DNA of 37,732 bases from positions 1 to 37,732 of the forward strand of contig JASJCD010000004.1 in NCBI GenBank assembly GCA_030066135.1, in the 5' to 3' direction. Every line of letters starts with the position of its first letter. Within the stretch, counting starts at the first letter, position 1. This DNA is from Desulfobacterales bacterium (GTDB lineage Bacteria; Desulfobacterota; Desulfobacteria; Desulfobacterales; UBA5852). Positions 14,775 to 23,617 of this stretch are shown here, in pieces. The position numbers and the translations under genes are program-made. The notes under the pieces were generated by a model. The model made no database searches. It was not told where the DNA came from and saw only the letters and a program-made list of their open reading frames with translations.

Positions 14775-15935
14775 ATGACCGCTCCTGACGTCATCGTGGC
14801 CGGCCTGGGGACGGTGGGGGCGGCCACCTGCCTGGCCCTGGCGCGTCAGGGCGTTGCCGTGCAGGGCTTTGACGCGTTTGCCCCGCCCCATTCCAACGGC
14901 AGCCACCACGGGCTGTCACGCAGCATCCGGCGGGCCTACCTCGAGGGTACGGTCTATGTTCCCATGGCGCTGCGGGCCTGGGAACAATGGCGCCGTCTGG
15001 AGCGGGATACGGGCCTGGAACTGCTGGTCACCTCCGGAAACCTGACCATCGGGCCCGCCGACGGGACGGCGGTATCCGGTTTCCTGGCCAGTGCGCGGGC
15101 CCACGACATTCCCCACACCTGCCTCACGGCGGCCGAGGTGCGCCGCCGCTGGCCCCAGCTGGCCGTGCCCTCGGGGCTGGTTGCGGGACTGGAACACGAG
15201 GCGGGCATTTTGCACGCGGAGCGCTGCATCGCCGCACTGCTGGACCGGGCGCGCCAAGCCGGTGCCGCCCTGCAGGTCAACGAACGTGTCCGGCACTGGC
15301 GGGTCGGCCGCCACAGCATTCGTGTCACGACCGATCGCGGGGTTTATCAGACCGGTCGCTTGCTGCTGGCGGCCGGAGCCCGCAATCCCCGGCTGCTGGG
15401 GCATGCGTTCAATCCCCTCTCGGCCAGGCGGGTGGCCGTTCACTGGATCGATCCGCCGCCCGGTGATGACTTCCGGCACGGCGTCCTGCCGGTGAATTTC
15501 TGGCAGCTGCCGCCAGACGAGGGGCACGCGGGCGGGGATTGCCGTGAGTTCTACTGCCTGCCGGCGTTTCCCCGCGGTGCCCGGGTGAAGGTCGCCGCCC
15601 ACAACCACCTTCCGACCTGCGATCCGGACAGCCCCCAGCCTGCGGTTATGGAACACGAAAAAACCGCGCGCAACGTCTTTCTGAAGACCTGCCTGCCCGG
15701 TTTGGTGCGACGGCCGTCGAGGACCACCGTCTGCTTCTACACCCAGACGCCCGATGGTGACTTCTGGCTGGGACCCCTTCCGGAGCAGCCGGATGTCCTG
15801 GTCTGCGCGCTGGCCGGACACGGCTTCAAGTTCGCACCGGTGCTGGGCGAAGTCCTGGCCGCCCTGCTCACCGATCGTACGCCGGCTTACGATCTCAGCC
15901 GCTTTGCGACCAACCGTTTCGATCGGGAGGGCTGA
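14775..15935 (+). CDS. FAD-dependent N-methyl amino acid oxidase-like protein (SolA/MSOX group)
   Basis: A 386-residue flavoprotein, the usual length for monomeric sarcosine oxidase and N-methyltryptophan oxidase. It begins with the Rossmann motif VAGLGTVGAATCLAL (G10xG12xxG15) and has the family segment SHHGLSRSIRRAY. Near the C-terminus, VC320FYTQTPDGDFWLG aligns with the Cys that binds FAD covalently in this family, followed by GHGFKFAPVLGE. These enzymes oxidise secondary amino acids to imine and H2O2 using O2, unusual for a strict anaerobe; another acceptor may be used. It ends 34 nt before the rRNA methyltransferase. Confidence 0.88.
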   Translation: MTAPDVIVAGLGTVGAATCLALARQGVAVQGFDAFAPPHSNGSHHGLSRSIRRAYLEGTVYVPMALRAWEQWRRLERDTGLELLVTSGNLTIGPADGTAVSGFLASARAHDIPHTCLTAAEVRRRWPQLAVPSGLVAGLEHEAGILHAERCIAALLDRARQAGAALQVNERVRHWRVGRHSIRVTTDRGVYQTGRLLLAAGARNPRLLGHAFNPLSARRVAVHWIDPPPGDDFRHGVLPVNFWQLPPDEGHAGGDCREFYCLPAFPRGARVKVAAHNHLPTCDPDSPQPAVMEHEKTARNVFLKTCLPGLVRRPSRTTVCFYTQTPDGDFWLGPLPEQPDVLVCALAGHGFKFAPVLGEVLAALLTDRTPAYDLSRFATNRFDREG

Positions 15936-15969
15936 GGCCCGGCCGCGCCTGGAAAGGATCCCACCGCCC

Positions 15970-16932
15970 ATGGAACTTGAACGGCAAACCCGATTCGAAC
16001 AGCAGGCCCAAATGCTGGCCAATCGGGTGAGAAAACGTTTCCGCCATCTGCACAAGCGCTTCGCCCGCCAGAATATAGAGGTGTTCCGTTTGTATGACTG
16101 GGACATCCCGGAGATTCGGGCCGTGGTGGACTGGTATGACGGCCATCTGGTCATCGGGGAATACACCCGCAAGCAGACCGTGCCCGAATGGCTGCCCATC
16201 ATGGGTCGCGCCGTGGCTGAGGCCTTGGGCGTACCCGAGGACAAGGTGCATCTCAAAGCGCGCCGTGCCGGCCGCCAAGGCGGCCGGCGTTATGAGCGGA
16301 TCGATCATACGGATTGCAAGATTATCGTTTCCGAGCGGAATCTGCGTTTTTTTGTCAATCCCTTCGATTATGTGGACACGGGGCTTTTTTCCGATCACCG
16401 CAACACGCGCCAGATGGTACGCGAAATGGCCGCGGGCTGCGATTTTCTCAATCTTTACTGCTACACGGCCGCATTTACCTGCTATGCCGCCAAGGGCGGG
16501 GCCCGCTCAACGCTATCCGTCGACCGGTCGGATTCCGCCATCCGCTGGGCGCGCCAGAACCTGGTACTCAACGAAATTCCGCGGGCCGCCAACGAACTCG
16601 TCCAGATGCATGCCTTTGATTTTCTGGCCAAGGCCCGGAAAGCCGGCTTCGCATATGACCTGGCGGTGGTGGATCCCCCGTCCTACTCCACCACCCGGGT
16701 GGGGGGCGAACAGTTTGACATCCTCCGTGACCATCCGCGGCTGCTGGAGGCCGTGGTGGCGATTATGCGCCCCGGCGCAAAGGTATTCTTCTCCACCAAC
16801 CACCAGAATTTCACCCTCCGTCCGGAGGCCCTCAAGATCAAAGCACTGGAAGAGATCACCACGCAAACCATCCCGGAAGACTACGTGCGCAAGCGCACAC
16901 CCATCCACCGCTGCTGGCAAATAACGATTTAA
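15970..16932 (+). CDS. RlmK-like 23S rRNA methyltransferase
   Basis: A 320-residue SAM-dependent methyltransferase equivalent to the C-terminal (RlmK) half of E. coli RlmL, which makes m7G2069 in 23S rRNA. Features include FFVNPFDYVDTGLFSDHR, the SAM site DFLNLYCYTAAFTCYAAKGG, the catalytic DPPSYS, and the C-terminal RTPIHRCWQITI. The ORF track starts far upstream at 15754 inside the oxidase gene. The ATG at 15970 is chosen because the family begins with an RxxxLxNRVRKRFRHLxKxAxR-type segment right here. The N-terminal THUMP/RlmL half is absent, so in this organism it must act alone or with a separate RlmL-like protein. Confidence 0.87.
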   Translation: MELERQTRFEQQAQMLANRVRKRFRHLHKRFARQNIEVFRLYDWDIPEIRAVVDWYDGHLVIGEYTRKQTVPEWLPIMGRAVAEALGVPEDKVHLKARRAGRQGGRRYERIDHTDCKIIVSERNLRFFVNPFDYVDTGLFSDHRNTRQMVREMAAGCDFLNLYCYTAAFTCYAAKGGARSTLSVDRSDSAIRWARQNLVLNEIPRAANELVQMHAFDFLAKARKAGFAYDLAVVDPPSYSTTRVGGEQFDILRDHPRLLEAVVAIMRPGAKVFFSTNHQNFTLRPEALKIKALEEITTQTIPEDYVRKRTPIHRCWQITI

Positions 16933-17272
16933 GGCCGCCATGCCTGTCTAACCCGGATATTTAACGCGTTCGAGATGTTCATTGGCGGCGTTATCAGGGG
17001 CTTGCGGTAGCAGGCGTACAGCGGCACCCCTGATGCCTTGCCAATGATCATCTCGGACGCGCCCGCAGGGTGAATTTTCTCTGCGCTCCCGGAAATCGGC
17101 GCAGTTTACAAATGGTCACCCGAAAATCACACCGCCAATAGCGCTTATATCATCAATATATTTTCATAAAGTTTATTGTGAAGAAAATTTTCATGAAATA
17201 TTCGGGCTAACCCGCATCTGGTCGTGGGTGCTCTCAGGTTTGGCGCCGGGGAAAGGGCGATGCGCGCGGCTA
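16933..17272. other. Intergenic region between convergent genes
   Basis: About 340 bp between the ends of the rRNA methyltransferase and yqaA genes. The left part is filled by a long inverted repeat (16966-17060). The right part (about 17130-17210) is markedly AT-rich compared with the neighbourhood and contains no ORF that I can support. Confidence 0.5.
16966..17060. repeat. Long imperfect inverted repeat
   Basis: Left arm 16966-17000 begins GCGTTCGAGATGTTCATTGG and ends ATCAGGGG; right arm 17027-17060 is its near-perfect reverse complement (about 28 of 35 positions pair), with a 26-nt loop. As RNA it would form one long hairpin. It sits between two convergent genes, so it may be a bidirectional terminator, a palindromic (REP- or MITE-like) repeat, or a small structured RNA. 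No T tract and no target-site duplication is evident. Confidence 0.7.
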
Positions 17273-17719
17273 TCAGGAAATCAGTTTCTGTGTCATCCAG
17301 GCAATGGCGGCATAGCGCGCGGCCTTGCCCGCGGCGACCAGAAGGGTAAAACGCCACAGGGGCACCCTCAAAAGTCCGCCCACGAAGCACAGTGGATCGC
17401 CCGCGATCGGCAACCAGGCCATCAACAGGGACCAGCTGCCCCAGCGCGCATACCAGCGTCTGGCACGCCGCTGGTCCCGGTCGCTTATCTTAAGCCAGTG
17501 CTGCAGGATATAAGGGCCACCCCAGATACCCAGTGCCCAGGTCGTCATGGCGCCCAGGGTATTGCCGAGGGTGGCGGTGCCCACCGCGACGCCGGGATCG
17601 ACCGCCTTTATCACCAGGGCGGCAAGCAACCATTCGGAGGCGACCGGCAAGACGGTCGCCGCCAGAAAGCTGACGACGAGCAGGGCTGGCAGCCCCCAGT
17701 CGATGAGAAGGGATTCCAT
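17273..17719 (-). CDS. yqaA: YqaA-family membrane protein (VTT/DedA fold)
   Basis: A 148-residue protein; E. coli YqaA has 142. Helices at about 8-40, the segment GNTLGAMTTWALG, and LLMAWLPIAGDPLCFVGGLLRVPLWRF match YqaA, in which P-x-x-G-D-P-L lies in the re-entrant loop of the VTT fold. Its precise function is unknown; DedA-fold proteins move lipids or keep membrane potential. The track's ORF begins at 18004, but the family starts at the ATG 17719 (MESLLIDWGLPALL), so the upstream 95 codons are excluded. Confidence 0.85.
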   Translation of the reverse strand: MESLLIDWGLPALLVVSFLAATVLPVASEWLLAALVIKAVDPGVAVGTATLGNTLGAMTTWALGIWGGPYILQHWLKISDRDQRRARRWYARWGSWSLLMAWLPIAGDPLCFVGGLLRVPLWRFTLLVAAGKAARYAAIAWMTQKLIS

Positions 17720-18164
17720 CTCAGTTGCCGCCCTTGGCCCAGGGCCCTCCTGATGCCGGGTGCTTGAGCCTGATCGTGGGCGCGCCCATCGCCGCTTGAA
17801 GGCTGCCAATTGACGGGCGCCGGCGCGATTCCCCTCCGGCGTCACCCGAATGCAGCCGAACTGGCCGGGGCCTATGTTCACGTCGGAGTGTTTGACGCCG
17901 ATATCGAGACTGCCTGGAAGCGCGTTTCTCCATATCTTGCCGATCGTCATTGGCGGGTCGAAGAATGGCTGAATGCATTGCCCATCACTCAGGCCCAGCT
18001 CCAAACCTCAACCCGACGGCAAACGCCAATTACATGCGGGCGCTGGCATCCGGGATTTTCGCGGATTACCATTCCTGGAAATGCAGACCCGGGGCATCCG
18101 ACGGGGGGCCGTGATCAACATTACTCTGCCTGCGGCCCCGGAAAGCGCACAGGGCGCACCAACC
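17720..18164. other. Gene-poor stretch between yqaA and the SDR gene
   Basis: No gene is supported. The yqaA frame stays open for 95 codons upstream of its start (to 18004) and includes fairly protein-like sequence, but without a ribosome binding site or known domain. The plus-strand ORF 17810-18178 is likewise unsupported. A decayed gene is possible. Confidence 0.3.
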
Positions 18165-19010
18165 TCAAATCAACTTGAACCGCTCCAGCATGAACGCCAG
18201 AAAACCATCGTCGTCGAGTTCTTTGCGCCGCCCGATGAATTCGCCGCTCAAGGGGCCGGCCGTATAGGCGGCCTGCGGTTCTTTGGCGGTCACGGCCTCA
18301 ATGATCAGTTCGGCGATCAGTTCCGGTCCCGCTGCTTGGCGCGCGGCAAAAATTTCGTCCATGGCGGCGCGGGCCTGCTGATAAAAAGGCTTGTAGTCCC
18401 CGGGCGTACGGGCCAAGACATCGCCCGTCATCCGCGTGGCCACTTCGCTGAACTCGGTGGCGATGGCACCCGGCCGGATGGCCACGACCCGGATACCCAG
18501 CGGGGCCAGTTCGATGCGCAGGGCATCGGTAATGCCTTCCACGGCGTACTTGGAGGCGGCGTAAACCCCGCTTCCCGGGAAGGGGAATTGGCCCACGATC
18601 GAGCTGACGTTGACGATAGTCCCCTGTCGCATCCGGCGCATACCGGGCAGGCAGGCCTGGGTCAGCCGTATCAGCGCGAAGAAATTGACCTCGAAAAGGC
18701 GCCGGATGTCTTCCAGCGCCACGTCTTCCACGACGCCCCGCGTGCTGTAGCCCGCGTTGTTGACCAGAACCCCAACCGGCTCTGCGCGGGCGGCGATCAT
18801 CTCACAGAATTGCGCCACCGCTGCCGGCTGGGAAAGATCCACCGGCCAGGGTTCTATCTGCGGGTGTTGCGCGGCCAATTCATCCAGTCGCGCCATCCGC
18901 CGGGCCACGGCCATCACCGTATAGCCCGCCTTTGCCAACCTCACGGCGGTTTCTCGGCCAATGCCGCTGCTCGCACCGGTCACGAGGGCGGTGGCGGGGG
19001 GTGTTATCAT
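18165..19010 (-). CDS. Short-chain dehydrogenase/reductase
   Basis: A 281-residue classical SDR. Visible motifs are TGASSGIG (11-18) for cofactor binding, NNAGYSTRG, the catalytic Ser in NVSSIVG and YAASK. The absence of an Asp at the end of strand 2 and the VARRMARL sequence there suggest preference for NADP(H). The extended C-terminus after the catalytic core resembles retinol/sterol-type oxidoreductases, but the substrate is unknown. AGGAGG lies 6 nt before the ATG. It follows the MBL hydrolase gene on the same strand with a 54-nt gap and may share its transcript. Confidence 0.9.
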   Translation of the reverse strand: MITPPATALVTGASSGIGRETAVRLAKAGYTVMAVARRMARLDELAAQHPQIEPWPVDLSQPAAVAQFCEMIAARAEPVGVLVNNAGYSTRGVVEDVALEDIRRLFEVNFFALIRLTQACLPGMRRMRQGTIVNVSSIVGQFPFPGSGVYAASKYAVEGITDALRIELAPLGIRVVAIRPGAIATEFSEVATRMTGDVLARTPGDYKPFYQQARAAMDEIFAARQAAGPELIAELIIEAVTAKEPQAAYTAGPLSGEFIGRRKELDDDGFLAFMLERFKLI

Positions 19011-19064
19011 GCGGACCTCCTTTTTCCGCTGGGCATCCAGTTACGACGCTGGCGCCCGGCGTTA

Positions 19065-19667
19065 TCAGTCGGCGACATAGTAGCCGTATTCACGGGCATT
19101 GACATTGTGGCGTTTTTCCCAGGCCAGGGTCGATGAAGGCGTGGGGCCGTAATCGTGACCCGGCCAGACCACGGTCTCATCGGGCAATTCCATCAGACGT
19201 CGAATGGAGGCGCCCAGGGTGGGGCGATGGCCGCCGGGCAGATCGGTGCGCCCGCTGTCGCCCACGAACAGCGTGTCGCCCGTGAAAAGATGACCTTCGA
19301 CATAGAGGCAGATGCCTCCCGGGGTGTGGCCCGGGGTGTGGATCACCTTCAAAGTGATGTCGCCGATGCGGATCCTGTCATTGTCCTGCAGATGGTCATC
19401 CGCCTGGGGATAGGTGCCGGCATCTTCGGCATGGATAAGGATGCGGGCCCCGGTTTGTGACTTCAGCGCCGCGTTGCCGGCCGTGTGATCGCCGTGACCA
19501 TGGGTGTTGACGATGGTCTCGATGACCAGGTTCGCGTGCGCGGCCGCCGCCAGGATCGCAGCCACGTCACCGCTGGGATCGATCACCAGGGCTTTGCGGG
19601 TCGCCTGGCATCCGATCAGGTAACAGAAGTTGTCCATGGTGCCGACTTCAAGCTGTTTGATAATCAT
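19065..19667 (-). CDS. Metallo-beta-lactamase-fold hydrolase, glyoxalase II-like
   Basis: A 200-residue single-domain MBL protein. Metal ligands are THGHGDH (H56, H58, D60, H61), the HTPGHTPGG histidine, the Asp in TGDTLF and the late His in WPGHDYGP. The sequence GRTDLPGG and length are like the short glyoxalase II group (E. coli YcbL, 215 aa), which hydrolyses S-lactoylglutathione or other thioesters; persulfide dioxygenases are a second possibility in the same clade. AGAGGAGG precedes the ATG by 6 nt. Confidence 0.87.
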   Translation of the reverse strand: MIIKQLEVGTMDNFCYLIGCQATRKALVIDPSGDVAAILAAAAHANLVIETIVNTHGHGDHTAGNAALKSQTGARILIHAEDAGTYPQADDHLQDNDRIRIGDITLKVIHTPGHTPGGICLYVEGHLFTGDTLFVGDSGRTDLPGGHRPTLGASIRRLMELPDETVVWPGHDYGPTPSSTLAWEKRHNVNAREYGYYVAD

Positions 19668-20093
19668 CGCGCCTCCTCTGGCAGGCCAAACGGATGCATC
19701 TTATCGCGGGGGCTTCGTCCGCAGTTCTTGGCGTTACGCCTTCACTTAGAATAATTCGGCGACCGGTGCAACCGGGGCCATGGATTCAGGCCGCACCGGC
19801 ATCATTCCAGCCGTTTAATAGCGCCGGGACATATTCCCGACGGACCGCCATCCCCTGCGTGCGGGTCTTGCCATCGAAGGTATGGATGCTAAGATGGTCC
19901 CAAGCCCAACTCGTTTTGGTGATGATGCGGCCTAAGCATTGAGGTGATCGGCAAGCACCCCATCGCGGTTCCGCCCGGCATCGCGGATCATCCGTAGTGA
20001 CGGCTTCCGGATACCGATAGCCGGTGAAATGGTATGAAAATTGCTGCACTCTCTGGGCGTACTTCCATTATTGCGAGCCAAGGATACAACCAA
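19668..20093. other. Divergent intergenic region
   Basis: About 425 bp between the MBL gene (leftward) and the lytic transglycosylase (rightward). It should hold both promoters. A minus-strand 87-aa ORF (19786-20049, GTG start) has a somewhat protein-like centre (HLSIHTFDGKTRTQG) but no ribosome binding site or recognised domain, and is not called as a gene. Confidence 0.3.
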
Positions 20094-22199
20094 ATGAAGC
20101 ATTCAGCGATGAAGCGACTGGCAGGCCTGTTCCTGATGGGTCTCCTCTTGGGGCCGGCAATGCCGCTCTCGGCGGATACATTCCCTGCTTATGAGACCAT
20201 TCAACCCAATGTATCTTTTTGGACAACTATTTACGCTGAGCATCCCACTACCCGGGCGGTCGTCCATGACAGTGTCAACCTCGGGATCGTCTACGATGTG
20301 ATCGCGCTTAAACCCGCGAACGTGCACGGGGCGCGAAAAACCAATCGTCAGCGCATGAAACGCGCCCGGGTCAAATACCGGGACATCTTGAAGCGCTTGG
20401 CCGCTGATCCTCAAACTAAAAATCGTGAGGCCCGGCGCGTGGCGGCGCTGTTCGGGCCCGGCGCCCGGCCCACTGATTTTCAGCGCGCTGCCGGCCGGGT
20501 GCGTTGCCAGATTGGTCAACGGGACCGTTTCCGGGCCGGGCTGATCCGTTCCGGCGCCTATCTGGATGAAATCCGATCCATTCTTAAAGCCTACGGCGTA
20601 CCCTCAGATCTGGCCTACCTGCCCCACGTGGAGTCATCCTTCAATCCCAAGGCCTACAGCAAGTTCGGGGCGGCCGGCATCTGGCAGTTCACGCGTTCGA
20701 CCGGCAAGCGCTTCATGACCGTGGGCTACGAAATCGACGAGCGCCGCGATCCCATCCGGGCGACCCATGCCGCCGCCCGGCTTCTCAAGGAAAACTACAA
20801 TCGGCTGGGCAGCTGGCCGCTGGCCATAACGGCCTATAACCATGGTGCTTCCGGCGTCGCCCGTGCCAAACGCAAATACGGCGACTACCCCACCATCTTC
20901 CGCGCCTACCGCAGCCGTACCTTCAAGTTCGCCTCGCGCAATTTTTATTCGGAATTTCTCGCGGCCCGTCAGGTGGCCGCCAACTATGAACAATATTTTG
21001 ACGCTCTGCCGCTGGATAAGCCCGTGCCGACCCAGACGGTAGCCCTGACGGGCTATGCGCGTTTCGAGGATTTGAGCCAGCATTTCAATGTGCCCCCGAA
21101 GGCGCTCAAGGCCCTGAACCCGGCCCTGCGGCCGCCGGTTATCAACGGGCAGAAATATGTTCCCAAGGGCTACCATCTGCGGCTGGTCGCGCCTGCTGAC
21201 GGCCGCAGCGTCTGGGCCGCCATACCGGAAAGCCTTTACCGTTCGGCCCAGAAACCAAGCCGTTTCTACACGGTTCAGCGCGGTGATACTGCCGGCCGGA
21301 TTGCCCGCACCCACGGGGTGCGCCTGTCCGACCTGATTGCCGCCAACAACTTGAACCGGCGGGCCACGATCTACCCCCGCCAGACGCTGCGTCTGCCCCT
21401 GCCGGATGAAAACGTGGTGGTCAAGCCGCCGCCTTCACCACCGCCGCTACTTGCGGCCCGAACGCCCGCCGCCGCGCCGCCCCCATCCGCCAAGGCGGAA
21501 AAACCGGCTCAACGACCGCCATTGAAAGCGAAACCGGGGGAACCCGAGCGTTCACCCGCCGGAACGAAGGAACTGCCCCGCCCGCTGATGGCATCCGTGC
21601 TGCCACTGCCGGTTGCGGAACCGGAAGCCGAAAAGCATGACAAGGCAAATATCAAACCGGCGGCAGCCCTGCAGGCCCCCAGCACCGAAATTGTGGCCGC
21701 CGATGTACGTTTTGAGCGCACCACCGAAATCAAGGGCCAGACGGTGGGCATCCTGACGGTTGAGGTGGAGGAAACCCTGGGCCATTTTGCCGAATGGGCC
21801 GGTGTGCGTACCCAGACCATTCGGCGGCTCAACGGACTGCCCTACGGCCGCACCCTGCACCTGCACCAGAAGGTCAAGATACCGCTTGAGCGTGCCAGCC
21901 GGTCGGATTTCGAGGAGCGCCGCTACGAATTTCACAAGCGCCTGCAGGAGGACTTCTTTGCGGTCTACCGGGTCAGCGAGCTGGAGGCCTACCGGGTCAG
22001 GCGCGGCGACAGCTACTGGGCGCTTTGCCGGGACAAGTTCGATATTCCGCTGTGGCTTCTGAAGCACTACAATTCCGAGGTCGACCTGGCGGATTTGCGC
22101 TACCGGCAAAAGCTGATGATTCCGATGCTCGAGAAGAGCGAGGCCGGTGATCCCGCCACGGTCACACCGGAAGACCCTGAGGCGGGCGCTGAAGGTTAG
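20094..22199 (+). CDS. MltD-like membrane-bound lytic murein transglycosylase with LysM repeats
   Basis: About 701 residues. A signal peptide (KRLAGLFLMGLLLGPAMPLSA) starts it. The SLT catalytic domain follows: the active-site Glu is in LPHVESSFNPKA, with GAAGIWQFTRSTG, ITAYNHGASGV and FASRNFYSEFLAA. Next come LysM or LysM-like repeats: a weak one (FEDLSQHFNVPPKALKALNP), a clear one (YTVQRGDTAGRIARTHGV), a Pro-rich linker, and two more (LGHFAEWAGVRTQTIRRLNG; YRVRRGDSYWALCRDKF). MltD cuts murein glycan strands to 1,6-anhydro products in the periplasm. The ATG at 20094 is chosen because AAGGA precedes it. No lipobox was seen. The M15 peptidase gene follows closely. Confidence 0.87.
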   Translation: MKHSAMKRLAGLFLMGLLLGPAMPLSADTFPAYETIQPNVSFWTTIYAEHPTTRAVVHDSVNLGIVYDVIALKPANVHGARKTNRQRMKRARVKYRDILKRLAADPQTKNREARRVAALFGPGARPTDFQRAAGRVRCQIGQRDRFRAGLIRSGAYLDEIRSILKAYGVPSDLAYLPHVESSFNPKAYSKFGAAGIWQFTRSTGKRFMTVGYEIDERRDPIRATHAAARLLKENYNRLGSWPLAITAYNHGASGVARAKRKYGDYPTIFRAYRSRTFKFASRNFYSEFLAARQVAANYEQYFDALPLDKPVPTQTVALTGYARFEDLSQHFNVPPKALKALNPALRPPVINGQKYVPKGYHLRLVAPADGRSVWAAIPESLYRSAQKPSRFYTVQRGDTAGRIARTHGVRLSDLIAANNLNRRATIYPRQTLRLPLPDENVVVKPPPSPPPLLAARTPAAAPPPSAKAEKPAQRPPLKAKPGEPERSPAGTKELPRPLMASVLPLPVAEPEAEKHDKANIKPAAALQAPSTEIVAADVRFERTTEIKGQTVGILTVEVEETLGHFAEWAGVRTQTIRRLNGLPYGRTLHLHQKVKIPLERASRSDFEERRYEFHKRLQEDFFAVYRVSELEAYRVRRGDSYWALCRDKFDIPLWLLKHYNSEVDLADLRYRQKLMIPMLEKSEAGDPATVTPEDPEAGAEG

Positions 22200-22242
22200 C
22201 TGCCTGCCACCATGGCGTTCAATGACACAAGCCCCCTGCCAT

Positions 22243-23184
22243 ATGCGGTCGATCCTGGCCTTGGCAGTCTTTGGCGGCCTGATGCTGGCGGCCCTCGCCG
22301 CCACTGCGCAGACCCCGCTGCCAACCCGGTTTTTTTTCAGCGGCGACGGGCATATCAGCCTCGTAAGCCGTAAAAACGGCGCCGTTTTCGAGGGGGCCTA
22401 TCGTGATGCCGGCGGCCGCTACGACCCCGAGGCGCTCAAAAGGGTCCATCGTGTATTCGGTGCGCCCTACGTGCCCGGCCGCCCCCAGCTCTCCCTGCGG
22501 TTGATCGAGTACCTGGACTATCTTGAGGACCGTCTGAAGCCGGGCGCTCGCATCACTATCACCTCGGGCTATCGCAGCCCCGCCTACAACCGTCAAGTTC
22601 GCCAGGGCGGCGGCCTGGCCGCCAAGGCCAGCCTCCACCAGTACGGCATGGCAGCCGATCTGGTGATGGCGGGCGTGTCCTCGCGTAAGCTCTGGGATAA
22701 GGTCAAGCAGTTGGGTTTCGGCGGCGCCGGCTATTACCAAGGGGAGACCGTTCACATCGACGTGGGGCCGGCGCGGTCCTGGGATCAAAAAACATCGGGG
22801 GTGGGTACCGGCATCTCGGACGACAACAAGCTGATCGGCCTGGTGACGGACTACGATATCTACCCGCCGGGGGGCGTGGTGACCATGCGCTTCATCCGCA
22901 TGACCGCTTTTCCAATAGGCGTTTCGGCCGTTTTTGTGCTCCGGCGCCATGCGGCTACGGGGGCGATTGCAGCGGTGGATACCTTTGAGCCCGTTTTCAA
23001 TTCGCCCGGCCAGGAGGCATGCCATCAACTGGCCGATATCGAACAGATGGCGTTTATTCGCTGGCAGTTGCCTGGCGGACTGCCGGAGGGGCGCTACGAT
23101 ATCCTGGCTCGCTTCTGCGCCCGCCGCTGGGAGCAGATGCCGGCTGTCGTCCATACGCCGGTTTTCGCGATCGCTAAACCCTGA
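22243..23184 (+). CDS. Exported M15-type peptidase (YcbK/DUF882-like)
   Basis: About 313 residues with an N-terminal signal peptide (SILALAVFGGLMLAALAATAQ). The M15 metal site is visible: TSGYRSPAYN, SLHQYGMAADL (H-x-x-G-x-A-x-D) and VHIDVG. Such enzymes are zinc D,D- or L,D-peptidases that trim stem peptides or cross-links of murein. Residues about 200-313 form an extra C-terminal beta-rich domain of unknown type. The start is uncertain: ATGs exist at 22222 and 22243, and neither has a good ribosome binding site. Its place 43 nt after the lytic transglycosylase suggests joint action on the cell wall. Confidence 0.82.
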   Translation: MRSILALAVFGGLMLAALAATAQTPLPTRFFFSGDGHISLVSRKNGAVFEGAYRDAGGRYDPEALKRVHRVFGAPYVPGRPQLSLRLIEYLDYLEDRLKPGARITITSGYRSPAYNRQVRQGGGLAAKASLHQYGMAADLVMAGVSSRKLWDKVKQLGFGGAGYYQGETVHIDVGPARSWDQKTSGVGTGISDDNKLIGLVTDYDIYPPGGVVTMRFIRMTAFPIGVSAVFVLRRHAATGAIAAVDTFEPVFNSPGQEACHQLADIEQMAFIRWQLPGGLPEGRYDILARFCARRWEQMPAVVHTPVFAIAKP

Positions 23185-23617
23185 TGATGCTTCCTGCCTA
23201 CTTGGCCGCCGCCAAGGCTGCACTTGAATTCCCGGTATGGAGACCTCCCTTCGCGTATTCTGGCGCCCTGTTGAAAATTTCTACGCTATCGGCATATAGA
23301 AGGCAGGCGCGCAGGATGGGCGGCTGTTAGCCAATCCTTCCCGGGATGGTGGCGACGCGCCTCTTGGGCCGCCTTCAACCAGGGATATTCGGCTGGAAGC
23401 CCGAATCGAGCCCCGCGCCGGTGGGGGACGATCAAGTTTATTGTCAGGGGGGCGATAATAGACCCAACGATGATCGAATTCTGTTGAAGCTCGCCTGGGG
23501 CCGGGTTTTGAATGCTGTTGCCGACTTGTTCTCGCCGCCCGCCAATTTCTTCTGATTATCGCTTTGAATTCGTTTCGCCGGCGGCCGTCTGGGCCGCCGG
23601 GCGTCAGAGGTGGGCTA
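23185..23617. other. Gene-free stretch
   Basis: About 430 bp upstream of the PilZ gene. The ORFs in the track (23281-23718 minus, 23346-23555 plus) have no ribosome binding site or domain. No c-di-GMP riboswitch consensus was seen. Confidence 0.35.

Noticed and set aside
16959-17070. The long inverted repeat as an integron attC site
   Set aside because: ATTTAAC at the left end fits RYYYAAC, but no GTTRRRY follows the right arm and no integrase or cassette array is near.
17973-19136. 387-aa plus-strand ORF
   Set aside because: Antisense to the SDR and MBL genes, both of which have full motifs and strong ribosome binding sites.
19786-20049. 87-aa minus-strand ORF with a protein-like centre
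   Set aside because: GTG start without ribosome binding site and no domain; it could be a decayed gene, but evidence is too thin to call.
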